The notes under the pieces were generated by a model, which saw only the letters and a list, made by a program, of their open reading frames with translations, was not told the origin of the DNA and did no database searches. From Rhodopseudomonas palustris (GTDB lineage Bacteria; Pseudomonadota; Alphaproteobacteria; Rhizobiales; Xanthobacteraceae): a stretch of DNA of 64,000 bases. Made by a program: the position numbers and the translations under genes. Location: NCBI RefSeq assembly GCF_003031265.1, contig NZ_CP019966.1, forward strand, positions 620,001 through 684,000, read 5' to 3'. Numbering within the stretch: position 1 is the stretch's first letter; each line of letters begins with the position of its first letter. This document shows positions 16,023 through 24,549 of the stretch, piece after piece.

Positions 16023-18239
16023 TTACCGCCCAAACAGCCGATCCATCAGCCAGCCATCCAAACCGGCGTCCGCCTCTGGCCGCACGTTGGCGCGGGTCGG
16101 CGGAGGCATCCGGCCTGATCCCGGGGGCGGGGGCGCGTTGATCACCTGGGTTTCGCCGCGCGGGCCGGCCTGCGCGATGGTGCCGCCTCCCGTGGGCGGT
16201 GCGTTCAGGCCGCCGCCGAGGCCGGCCGGCGGGCTGCTCGCGATCGGGCCGCCGCTCCAGTCGCCGGGCAATGGCTGCGGCGTCTCGCCCTTGAGCGCTT
16301 CGCGCATGAACCGCGTCCACACCTCGACCGGCAGTCCGCCGCCGGTGGCCTTCTTGGTCGGCGAGTTGTCGTCGTTGCCGAGCCAAACGCCGGTGACCAG
16401 CGTCGACGTGTAGCCAAGGAACCAAGCATCGCGGAAATCCTGGCTGGTGCCGGTCTTGCCGGCCGCAACCCAGCCCGGCAGGTCGGCCTTGTGAGCGGTA
16501 CCGGAGCGCAGCGTTTCCTGCATCATGGTGTTCATCATCGCCACTGCGCGCGGGTCGACAACCCGGCTCGCCGGCTCGTCGCTACGGACGTACAGCACCT
16601 TGTTGCCCTGCGCGGTGCGGATCCGCTTCACCACATGTGGCGACACCAGCAGCCCGCCATTGGCGAAGGTGGAGTAGGCACCGACCAGCTCGGTCAGCGT
16701 CACTTCCGAAGTGCCGAGCGCGATCGACGGGTTGGCGTCGAGCTTGGAGGCGATACCGAGCCGGTGCGCGGTGCGCACCACGTTCTTCGGCCCGACTTCG
16801 AGCCCGAGCCGCACCGCCACCGTGTTCAGCGACATCGCCAGCGCCTGGGTTAGCGTGACCGAGCCGAAATATTCGTGGGTGTAGTTCTCCGGCTTCCAGC
16901 CCTTGAGGTCGAGCGGGGCGTCCTGGCGGATGGTGTCGGGTGTCAGACCGGCCTCGACAGCCGTCAGATACACGAACGGCTTGAACGCCGAGCCGGGCTG
17001 CCGCTTGGCGGTGACGGCGCGGTTGAACTGGCTGTCGGCATAGTTGCGCCCGCCGATCATGGCCCGCACCGTGCCATCCGGTGTCATCGCCACCAGCGCG
17101 CCCTGGGTCACCTTGTATTTGACGCTCTTGGCCGCCAGCTCGTCGATGATCGCGGCCTCGGCCACCGATTGCAGCCTGGGATCGATCGAGGTCTCGACGA
17201 TGATCGATTGGTCGATCTGTCCGACCAGATCGTCCAGCACCTCGGTGATCCAGTCGGCAACGTAGTTGATGGTGCCGGCGCCGGTCGGCTTGACGGTGTA
17301 GACCGGGTTGGCGATCGCGGCCTGGGCCTGCTTGTCGGTGACGAAGCCGGCCTCCGCCATTGCGGCGAGCACGATCTGGGCGCGCTTTTCGGCACCTTCG
17401 GGATTGCGGTTCGGCGCGAGGCGCGACGGTGACTTGACCAGGCCCGCCAGCATCGCGGCCTCGACCAGCGTGACGTCCTTGGCCGATTTGCCGAAGTACT
17501 TCTGCGCCGCAGCCTCGACCCCATAGGCGCCGGAGCCGAAATAGACCCGGTTCAGATACAGTTCGAGGATCTCGGCCTTGGAGTGCTTGCGCTCCAGCCA
17601 CAGCGCCAGCTCGACCTCCTGCAGCTTGCGGGTCAGCGTGCGGTCCTGGGTCAGGAACAGGTTCTTGGCGAGCTGCTGGGTCAGCGTCGAACCGCCCTGC
17701 GACACGCCCCGGTGCAGCACGTTGGTGACCGCGGCGCGGGCGATGCCGAGCGGATCGACGCCGAAGTGCTGATAGAACCTGCGGTCTTCGATCGCGATGA
17801 ACGCCTTCGGCAAATACGGCGGCAGCTCCTTGAGAGCCACATTGGTGCCGGCCTGCTCGCCGCGCACCGCCATGGTCGAGCCGTCGTCGGCCACGATCGT
17901 GATCGTCGGCGGCCGCTTCGGAATCTCCAGCGATTGGATCGGCGGCAGATGCGCGCCCACCCAGACCATGACGCCGACCACCGCGAGCACGGCCCAGATG
18001 CCGGCGACCGCGCTCCAATACACCACGCGGCCGATCGCCTGGCGCACCGACGCGATCACGCCCTTGCGCGGCTTGCGCTTGCGCGCGCCGCCGCCGGCTT
18101 TGCCCGCGGGCTTCTTCTTCGGCTTGTCGTCGGCCACGTTCACCCGATCCTGCGGCGTCAGGCGCATGTCGGCGAGCGATTCACCGGACCCGAATTTCGG
18201 CTCTCGCCTCTCGCCGGCTTTTTTCCTGCCCCACGCCAT
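16023..18239 (-). CDS. Class A (PBP1A-type) penicillin-binding protein
   Basis: The ATG at 18239 (MAWGRKKAGERREP) gives 738 aa; a GTG four codons upstream is possible. A basic cytoplasmic tail and one membrane span (VYWSAVAGIWAVLAVVGVMV) anchor it in the inner membrane. The glycosyltransferase-51 domain shows AFIAIEDRRFYQHFGVDP with the catalytic Glu, then GGSTLTQQLAKNLFL. The transpeptidase domain has SAFK (in KRQPGSAFKPF), SLN and KTGTS. The C-terminus is a Gly/Pro-rich tail (PPAGLGGGLNAPPTGGG). It polymerises and cross-links peptidoglycan. No partner gene is adjacent. The gene name (mrcA-like) is not certain among paralogues. Confidence 0.94.
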   Translation of the reverse strand: MAWGRKKAGERREPKFGSGESLADMRLTPQDRVNVADDKPKKKPAGKAGGGARKRKPRKGVIASVRQAIGRVVYWSAVAGIWAVLAVVGVMVWVGAHLPPIQSLEIPKRPPTITIVADDGSTMAVRGEQAGTNVALKELPPYLPKAFIAIEDRRFYQHFGVDPLGIARAAVTNVLHRGVSQGGSTLTQQLAKNLFLTQDRTLTRKLQEVELALWLERKHSKAEILELYLNRVYFGSGAYGVEAAAQKYFGKSAKDVTLVEAAMLAGLVKSPSRLAPNRNPEGAEKRAQIVLAAMAEAGFVTDKQAQAAIANPVYTVKPTGAGTINYVADWITEVLDDLVGQIDQSIIVETSIDPRLQSVAEAAIIDELAAKSVKYKVTQGALVAMTPDGTVRAMIGGRNYADSQFNRAVTAKRQPGSAFKPFVYLTAVEAGLTPDTIRQDAPLDLKGWKPENYTHEYFGSVTLTQALAMSLNTVAVRLGLEVGPKNVVRTAHRLGIASKLDANPSIALGTSEVTLTELVGAYSTFANGGLLVSPHVVKRIRTAQGNKVLYVRSDEPASRVVDPRAVAMMNTMMQETLRSGTAHKADLPGWVAAGKTGTSQDFRDAWFLGYTSTLVTGVWLGNDDNSPTKKATGGGLPVEVWTRFMREALKGETPQPLPGDWSGGPIASSPPAGLGGGLNAPPTGGGTIAQAGPRGETQVINAPPPPGSGRMPPPTRANVRPEADAGLDGWLMDRLFGR

Positions 18240-18421
18240 CGCATCGTCCACGCCGACCGTTGCAGGCGACGCTAGCGAACCCGGTTTAAGGCCCGGTAAA
18301 GCGAAGGTTAAAGCCGGGTTCCCGATTTGACGGAACCGGCGCAGACTTGAGGCATCTCAAGACCTTGCGCTACAGCTCTGCGATCGATGCGGCACCTGCC
18401 GACCGTACAGAAGGAACAGTG

Positions 18422-18673
18422 ATGACCAGGGTGTTGAGGACCGCGGAGGAGATCGAGGCGCTGCTGCTGCAGGACGTCCGCGGCCAACGTCACTGCGACA
18501 AGGTCGAGGCGATCCGGATTCGGGCCTGCCAGCCCTGCGACGACACCAATGGGGCGAATTGGAAGGTCGCCACGGTCGATCCCGGCCAGGCCAGCCGGGA
18601 ATTTGCCGGCGCCGCGGTGATGACCGCGATGGACCGGCTGCAGCGCGAAGTCAGCGCGATCCCGTGGGAGTAA
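18422..18673 (+). CDS. Conserved hypothetical protein, 83 aa
   Basis: The ATG at 18422 is preceded by AAGGA. The protein is small, soluble and mixed alpha/beta in character: MTRVLRTAEEIEALLLQDVR, then a Cys pair in RIRACQPCDDTNGANWKVAT, then a helix (AVMTAMDRLQREVSAIPWE). I do not recognise a family. The C-x-x-C might be structural or metal-binding but lacks a second pair. It is divergent from the PBP1A gene, 182 nt away, and convergent with the next small gene. Confidence 0.6.
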   Translation: MTRVLRTAEEIEALLLQDVRGQRHCDKVEAIRIRACQPCDDTNGANWKVATVDPGQASREFAGAAVMTAMDRLQREVSAIPWE

Positions 18674-18768
18674 TCGCGAGGGTCAGTACCACCGGCCGGT
18701 TCTGATTTGGGCAGAGCCGTTCCTTTGCTGAGCGCCAGGCCGCCGTGCCAGCAATCGGGGGACGGCGG

Positions 18769-18981
18769 TTAGTGATAGTTGCGGCGGCGCGGCGCGGCTC
18801 CGATCTCGCCCATCAGCCAGCTCTTCATCTTGGCCCGGCTGGCGAACCGCTTGGCCTCTTCGAGCAGCTCGTCGCGCTCCTCTCCGGCCGGCGTCAGCGC
18901 CGCCTCGATGTACTTGGCGACCGCCAGCTCCTCGAGCTGTTCGACGGTGAAATAGCGGTTGCTGGTGCTGTCTGCTCTCAT
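18769..18981 (-). CDS. Hypothetical small helical protein, 70 aa
   Basis: The ATG at 18981 starts MRADSTSNRYFTVEQLEEL; a longer reading frame upstream (MEAVEWRRCRRRR) looks like noise. The sequence is helical and amphipathic (YIEAALTPAGEERDELLEEAKRF) with a basic C-terminus (PRRRNYH). It is soluble, with no motif I recognise. The composition looks like a real protein rather than a shadow, but the call rests on that alone. Confidence 0.5.
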   Translation of the reverse strand: MRADSTSNRYFTVEQLEELAVAKYIEAALTPAGEERDELLEEAKRFASRAKMKSWLMGEIGAAPRRRNYH

Positions 18982-19212
18982 GCTGATCCGCCGCCGCCGG
19001 CAGCGCCTCCACTCAACGGCTTCCACTCCCGTCTGTTGGCGGCATTCGAACGCGATTCGGGCAGGCTGTCTGTGCAGAATTGGTCGATACCCGGCGATGT
19101 ACCGGGGCGGAGAGTCCGTCTTCTGGTATCCGGCTGAGTAAGCCGTCCTCTGTGAGGATCAGGAACCGCTCTCGGAAAGCGACTTTGCCACTATCGCTAT
19201 GGAAGGGAGAAA

Positions 19213-19248
19213 CCGGGGCGCGAGTTCCACCCGCGACCCGGAATGACG
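19213..19248. repeat. Partial copy of the CGTCATTCCGGG palindromic repeat
   Basis: On the minus strand this reads CGTCATTCCGGGTCGCGG and continues to CGCCCCGG, resembling the arms of the element at 9377-9479 but shorter. It lies just downstream of the binding-protein stop. The rest of 18982-19274 shows nothing I can interpret. Confidence 0.5.
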
Positions 19249-19274
19249 TGCTGCTGCCGAACTGATTGCTGCGA

Positions 19275-20495
19275 TTACATCGCCGCGTCGTCCTCGATGA
19301 TCGGGCCGAACAGCTCCCAGCGCTCGCCGTTGAACTTCATCATCCGGAGCTGCTTGTTGACGCGGAAGTCGGTCGGCGAGGTGTTGACCGACATGCCCGG
19401 CAGCGACAGGTCGCCGACGACATTCTTCAGGTTGGCGGCCTGCTTCATGACGTTCTCGCGGGTCAGGTTGTCGCCGCACTGCTTGAGGATGGTGACCAGC
19501 AGCTCCGCCGTGCTGTAGCCGTAGCTGTTGACGGTGTTGAGCTTGTCGCCGTCCGGATAGTACTTGTCCATGAAGGCGAAATACTTCTTCACGCCCTCGT
19601 CGTTGGCCCATTGCGGGTCGGCAGGGTCCTTGCCGTAATTGACGCTAATGATGCCCTTGGAGATGTCGAGGCCGGCCGGCTTCAGCGTGGCCGACACCGG
19701 GCTGGCGTTGATGTCGAGGATATGGATCGGATTCCAGCCGAGGTCGGCGACCTTCTTGATCGCCTGCGCGGCGAAGCGCGGCGTCGAGGCGTCGTACAGC
19801 AGTGTGGCGCCGGCGGACTTCAGCTTGACGATCTGCGAGTCGACGGTCGGGTCGGTGAGCTCGTAGGAGGCTTCGGCGACGATCATCTTGTCGGCCTTGT
19901 CGCCGAGCGCGGCGCGCAGGCCGGTGACGTAGTCGCGGCCGAGATCATCATTCTGGAACAGGATGCCGATCTTGGCGTCGGGGTGGTTCTGCAGGATGTA
20001 GCGGCCGTAGATGCGGCCTTCGGTCTGGTAGTTCGGGTTGAAGCCCATCGTCCACGGGAAGTTCTTCGGATCGGTGAACCGCGTCGCGCCGGTGGCGGCG
20101 AGCAGTTGCGGGACCTTCTTGGCGTTGAGATATTTCTGCACTGCGGCGTTGGATGGCGTGCCGATGATCTGGAAGGTCAGCAACACCTCGTCGCTTTCGA
20201 CCAGCTTGCGGACCTGTTCGACGGCCTTGGGCGGCGAATAGGCGTCGTCGTACTGGATCAGGTTGATCTTGCGGCCGTTGATGCCGCCTTGATCATTGAT
20301 CATCCGCATATAGGCGGCCTGGGTTTTGCCGATGCCGGCGTAGGCAGAGGCCGGGCCGGAGAACGGCACCGTCTGGCCGATCTTGATCTCGGTGTCGGAC
20401 GCTCCCGGATCGTATTTCTTTTGCGCCGCGGCGGGCACGGCGGTCAGCGCAACGGTCGCAAGAGCCGCTACGGCGGCCTGATACAGGCTCTTCAT
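19275..20495 (-). CDS. ABC transporter periplasmic binding protein (branched-chain amino acid type)
   Basis: The product is 406 aa with a signal peptide (MKSLYQAAVAALATVALTAVPAAAQ) and GGGAG upstream. The mature protein begins with EIKIGQTVPFSGPASAYAGIGK, followed by MINDQGGINGRKINLIQYDD and PPKAVEQVRKLVESDEVLL. This is the standard start of Leu/Ile/Val-type (peripla_BP_6) receptors. In Rhodopseudomonas many paralogues bind aromatic or fatty acids rather than amino acids. No permease or ATPase gene is adjacent, so it is an orphan receptor and its ligand cannot be assigned. Confidence 0.9.
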   Translation of the reverse strand: MKSLYQAAVAALATVALTAVPAAAQKKYDPGASDTEIKIGQTVPFSGPASAYAGIGKTQAAYMRMINDQGGINGRKINLIQYDDAYSPPKAVEQVRKLVESDEVLLTFQIIGTPSNAAVQKYLNAKKVPQLLAATGATRFTDPKNFPWTMGFNPNYQTEGRIYGRYILQNHPDAKIGILFQNDDLGRDYVTGLRAALGDKADKMIVAEASYELTDPTVDSQIVKLKSAGATLLYDASTPRFAAQAIKKVADLGWNPIHILDINASPVSATLKPAGLDISKGIISVNYGKDPADPQWANDEGVKKYFAFMDKYYPDGDKLNTVNSYGYSTAELLVTILKQCGDNLTRENVMKQAANLKNVVGDLSLPGMSVNTSPTDFRVNKQLRMMKFNGERWELFGPIIEDDAAM

Positions 20496-20646
20496 CGCTG
20501 GTCTACTCCCTCATGGCTTATGACCGGCGGCGTTTTGCCTGCCGCCGTTAGCGGGGAGTGTGGATCAGCACTCGAGGTCTGGCAATGCCGCGATGATGCG
20601 CCGTTGCAATTTGCCGCGCTGTGCGATGCAGCATCCTACTTGCCGA

Positions 20647-21009
20647 CTACGCGACCCACGCTGCGATCAGCGCCACCAGGGCGGGAGCTGCCTGGACGTA
20701 GAGAATGCGCCGGCTCACCGTCCAGGCGCCGTACAATCCGGCGACGATGACGCAGCCGAGGAAGAAGGTGGCGAGCTGCAGCGCCACTGCGGCGTTCGGA
20801 TGCAGCAGCGACCAGATCAGCCCGGCCGCCAGGAAGCCGTTGTACAGCCCCTGATTGCCAGCCAGCACTGCGGACGCCGCGGCTTTGTCGGGACTATTGC
20901 GAAACACCTTGAGCCCGAGCGGCTTGGTCCAGAGAAACATCTCGAGCACGAGGAAGAAGACGTGCAGGGCCGCGACCAGCGCGACGAGAAGGGTGGCAAC
21001 GGCGTTCAT
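20647..21009 (-). CDS. DUF1304 family membrane protein
   Basis: The product is 120 aa with four hydrophobic helices. The first holds LLVALVAALHVFFLVLEMFL, followed by the family signature W-x-x-P...F (WTKPLGLKVF) and AGNQGLYNGFLAAGL, which together identify DUF1304. Members are small inner-membrane proteins of unknown function. It is divergent from the DUF1330 gene across 83 nt. Confidence 0.87.
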   Translation of the reverse strand: MNAVATLLVALVAALHVFFLVLEMFLWTKPLGLKVFRNSPDKAAASAVLAGNQGLYNGFLAAGLIWSLLHPNAAVALQLATFFLGCVIVAGLYGAWTVSRRILYVQAAPALVALIAAWVA

Positions 21010-21092
21010 GCGCAGGCTCCGGCAGCAGACATCGGCGGCTCAGGCGTGATACTAGCATGGTCAAACAAATTCAAAGCAAGCAGGAGGGGCGC

Positions 21093-21521
21093 ATGACCGG
21101 CCATATCGATCCGACCAAGGAGGTGTTCGCGCAGTTTCGCGAGATGGATCGTCCGGGTCCGATCCATATGCTCAACCTGGTGCGGCTGAAGCCGCGCGCC
21201 GCCTATCCGGACGGCCGCGAGGCGACCGGCGCCGAGGCCTATGCGGCGTACGGTCGCGACTCGGGCCCGGTGTTCGAGCGGCTCGGCGGCAAGGTGGTGT
21301 GGCAGGGCCAGTTCGAGCTGATGCTGATCGGTCCTCAGCACGAACATTGGGACCATGTGTTCATCGCCGAGTATCCGAGTGTTGCGGCATTCGTGGAGAT
21401 GATTCGCGATCCGGCGTATCGCGAGGCGGTGAAGCACCGTCAGGCGGCTGTCGAGGATTCCCGGCTGATCCGCCTGAAGCCGCTGAAGCCCGGCAAAGGA
21501 TTTGGCGAAATCCCGACGTGA
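21093..21521 (+). CDS. DUF1330 domain protein
   Basis: AGGAGG lies about 6 nt before the ATG at 21093, which decides the start over the upstream ATG at 21057. The product is 142 aa. IHMLNLVRLKPRAAYPDG, EAYAAYGRDSGPVFERLGGK and FIAEYPSVAAFVEMIRDPAYREAVKHR are typical of the DUF1330 ferredoxin-like dimeric fold, related to ABM/EthD-type domains. The function is unknown. An imperfect stem-loop follows the gene. Confidence 0.85.
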   Translation: MTGHIDPTKEVFAQFREMDRPGPIHMLNLVRLKPRAAYPDGREATGAEAYAAYGRDSGPVFERLGGKVVWQGQFELMLIGPQHEHWDHVFIAEYPSVAAFVEMIRDPAYREAVKHRQAAVEDSRLIRLKPLKPGKGFGEIPT

Positions 21522-21540
21522 GCGTCTGACATCAGGATAG

Positions 21541-21576
21541 GACTATGGTAGCGCCGCTTCGGCGCTTCCTATAGTT
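21541..21576 (+). terminator. Imperfect long stem-loop, possible terminator
   Basis: ACTATGGTAGCGCC and GGCGCTTCCTATAGT form a roughly 14-bp stem with one bulge and one mismatch and a 5-nt loop. The following sequence (TTGCTC) is only weakly T-rich. It separates the DUF1330 gene from the histidine kinase gene. Confidence 0.45.
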
Positions 21577-21615
21577 TGCTCTCGTCCTGCGTTCCTTCCC
21601 CCGGAGATTCGATCG

Positions 21616-24360
21616 ATGCGCCTGTCGGTGCGCCTGACCTTGGCGATGACCGTGCTGGTGGCGTGTACGGTAGCGGCGATCGGAGTGCTCGCGTACTACA
21701 ACATCGGGCGGGCAGCCGTGCCGTCCGGGCTGACGCGGCTCGCCTATCAGGCCAAGGCGCGGCTTGGCGCTTACGAATCGGTTCTCCGCATCATCCGCAA
21801 CGAAGTGCTCTCGGCCCGGCTGCTGCCGGCGCATCTCGGCATCGTCAGGTCGCGGCTCAACGGCGGCACCGATCCGGAGGTCGGACTCACTGAAGCACAG
21901 TGGCGGTCGCATCTGGCGGCGGCGTATGCGGGCAACATGCAGGTCAAGCCCGGCCTCTTGGCCTACCGCTTGGTCGGCGTCGCCAATGGCGGGCGCGCCT
22001 TGATCGCCGTCGATCGCCACGGGCCGAACCGCAGCATTCGCACCGTGCCTGACGCCGAGCTGCCGCAGCTCGGTGATGACGAAACGTTCAGGCGTGCCGC
22101 GGGGCTGACGGGCGACGAGGTGTACTTCTCGCCGATCCGAATCTTTTGGGCACCGAGCGGCACAGACGCCGCCGCTTCGTCGTCACCGCGGTTCACAGCC
22201 GCGGCGCCGGTGCGCGATTCCAGCGGCGCGGTGTTTGCGGTGCTGATGATCACTTACGATCTGCGGCCCGTGTTCGAACGCATCCGTGACGTGCTGGACA
22301 ACGACACCGACGTGTATTTCGTCGAGGCCGACGGCGGCTACATGATGAACTACATGGACGGCCGCATCGTCTCGGCGGAACCGGAGCGGCGCTGGCAGGA
22401 CGACTTCCCGCAACTCGCCGCTGCGCTTGGTGACAAGCCTGGGGCCGCGGCGGTGTTCTCCCGGCCCGACGGCGAGCGGGTCGCTGCGGCGATCGTCATG
22501 GCGCCGCTGTCGAACGGCATCCGCACCGCCGTGATCGAAACCGAACCGCTGGAACGGATCATGGCGCCCGCCACCGCGCTCAGAACGCCGGGCCTGATCG
22601 TCGGCCTCGCGGCGGTGCTCGGCGCGGTGCTGCTGTCGGCGCTGCTGTCGCGTTCGATCGCCAGTCCGATCATGCAGCTCACCCGGGCCGTCGCGGCGTT
22701 TTCCCGCACCGGGCGGCTGGTGATGCCGGCGGGGCTGCGCGGCGAGAGCCGCATTCTTGCCGACGCCTTCGCCGAAACCGTTGCCAAGATCGACGAAGCC
22801 AATGCGGCGTTGCGCAGCAAGTCGGAGCTGCTCGACAAGACCATTGCCAGCATGGCGGACGCAGTGGCGGTGCTCGACGCCGAGGGCAAGCGGGTGTTTG
22901 CCAATCCGACTTGCGTGGCCTTGTTCGGGGTCGCCGAGGACATCGGCTCCGAGCGCTGGAAGCGGAAATACAAACGCTTCCTCGCCGACGGCGTCACGCC
23001 GATGCCGGATTACGACAGTCCGGCGGCGCGGGCGCGGCGCGGTGAGAGCTTCGACAATGTCGAACTCGGCATCCGCCACGGCGATGACCCGGTGGTGCAG
23101 CTCGCCGCAAGCGCGCGGCGGATGGAAAACCCGGATGGCTCGTTCGCCGGCGCGGTGATCGTGTATCGCAACCTCACGGCGTTCAAGGAATCCGAGCGCC
23201 AGCTGCGCCAGGCGCAGAAGATGCAGGCGATCGGCCAGCTCACCGGCGGCGTCGCGCACGACCTCAACAACATTCTCACGGTGATCACCGGCGGCATCGA
23301 AATGCTCGCCGACGGCGTGTCCGACCGGCCGGCGCTGAGGGACGTTGCCACGATGGTCGATCAGGCGGTGACGCGCGCCTCCGATCTCACCCACGGCCTG
23401 TTGTCGTTCTCGCGCAAGCAGCCGCTGCAGCCGCGCAGCATCGACGTCAACGCGCTGATGCTCGACACCGTCAAGCTGTTGCGGCCGACGCTCGGCGCCG
23501 GCATCGAAATCGATGTCGAGCCCTCGCCGGATCTGCGCCCGGCGCTGGCCGATCCGTCGCAGCTCGGCAGTGCGCTGATCAACCTTGCGATCAACGCCCG
23601 CGATGCGATGAAGGGCAACGGCAAGCTGTTGCTGGAGACCGGCAACGTCGATCTCGACCAGGCCTATGCGGCGCAGCACGACGAAGTCAGCGCCGGTCGC
23701 TACGTGATGCTGGCGGTGAGCGATACCGGCTGCGGCATTCCGGCGGCGATCCGCGACCGGGTGTTCGAGCCGTTCTTCACCACCAAGCCGGTTGGCGAAG
23801 GCACCGGCCTCGGCCTCAGCATGGTGTACGGCTTCGTCAAGCAGTCAGGCGGCCATATCGAGCTGTACAGCGAAGAAGGGCACGGGACGACTATTCGGCT
23901 GTATCTGCCGTATGCGGTCGCGTCTCTCGATACCGGGCTCGACAGCGCCGCGCCGCCGCTGGCGCAGGGCGGCCGCGAGTCGGTGCTGGTCGTGGAGGAC
24001 GATGCGCTGGTGCGTAGCTACGTGATGACGCACCTGAAGGCGCTCGGCTACACCGCGCACTCGGCGGCTTCTGCGGCGGAAGCGATGTCGATGGTGTATG
24101 ACGACGTCGAATTCGATCTGCTGTTCACCGACGTGATGCTGGCCGGCGGCATGAACGGGCCGCAGCTCGCCGAGGAGCTGCGCAAGTACAAGCCGGGTCT
24201 GAAGGTGCTGTTCACCTCCGGCTACACCGAGAACGCGATGCTGCATCATGGCCGGCTCGGTCCTGCCGTGCAGCTGCTGCCGAAGCCGTATCGCCGTGCC
24301 GATCTGGCACGGATGCTGCGCCGGGTGCTCGACGCCGAAGCCGACGTGCCGGCGAAATAA
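21616..24360 (+). CDS. Hybrid sensor histidine kinase/response regulator
   Basis: The product is 914 aa. A first membrane span (LTLAMTVLVACTVAAIGVLAYY) and a second near residue 330 (LIVGLAAVLGAVLLSALLS) enclose a roughly 290-residue periplasmic sensor domain, probably Cache-like. Then come a HAMP-like segment, a PAS domain (MADAVAVLDAEGKRVFANPTC), a HisKA with His548 in GGVAHDLNNILT, and an ATPase domain (NLAINARDAM, DTGCGI, GTGLGLSMVYGF). Last is a receiver with Asp839 in LLFTDVMLAGGMNGP. No regulator is adjacent. The architecture fits a soluble-ligand sensor passing phosphate to its own receiver, but output and ligand are unknown. Confidence 0.92.
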   Translation: MRLSVRLTLAMTVLVACTVAAIGVLAYYNIGRAAVPSGLTRLAYQAKARLGAYESVLRIIRNEVLSARLLPAHLGIVRSRLNGGTDPEVGLTEAQWRSHLAAAYAGNMQVKPGLLAYRLVGVANGGRALIAVDRHGPNRSIRTVPDAELPQLGDDETFRRAAGLTGDEVYFSPIRIFWAPSGTDAAASSSPRFTAAAPVRDSSGAVFAVLMITYDLRPVFERIRDVLDNDTDVYFVEADGGYMMNYMDGRIVSAEPERRWQDDFPQLAAALGDKPGAAAVFSRPDGERVAAAIVMAPLSNGIRTAVIETEPLERIMAPATALRTPGLIVGLAAVLGAVLLSALLSRSIASPIMQLTRAVAAFSRTGRLVMPAGLRGESRILADAFAETVAKIDEANAALRSKSELLDKTIASMADAVAVLDAEGKRVFANPTCVALFGVAEDIGSERWKRKYKRFLADGVTPMPDYDSPAARARRGESFDNVELGIRHGDDPVVQLAASARRMENPDGSFAGAVIVYRNLTAFKESERQLRQAQKMQAIGQLTGGVAHDLNNILTVITGGIEMLADGVSDRPALRDVATMVDQAVTRASDLTHGLLSFSRKQPLQPRSIDVNALMLDTVKLLRPTLGAGIEIDVEPSPDLRPALADPSQLGSALINLAINARDAMKGNGKLLLETGNVDLDQAYAAQHDEVSAGRYVMLAVSDTGCGIPAAIRDRVFEPFFTTKPVGEGTGLGLSMVYGFVKQSGGHIELYSEEGHGTTIRLYLPYAVASLDTGLDSAAPPLAQGGRESVLVVEDDALVRSYVMTHLKALGYTAHSAASAAEAMSMVYDDVEFDLLFTDVMLAGGMNGPQLAEELRKYKPGLKVLFTSGYTENAMLHHGRLGPAVQLLPKPYRRADLARMLRRVLDAEADVPAK

Positions 24361-24549
24361 ACCGCGTTTTCAACAGGGAACACGGCGAATCGATTTGGTT
24401 CGGAGCAGCGCCCGAGGGGTTATGCACACGTCGTGCACCGGGCGGTCACGCGCCCTGCATCTTGCCCGCAAGATCGCGTAGGTTGCCTTCGATTCGCCGC
24501 GCCGCCGTGGCCGAGTCCCCCTCCTTCGAATCTGCCAAAGAGACTCCCA

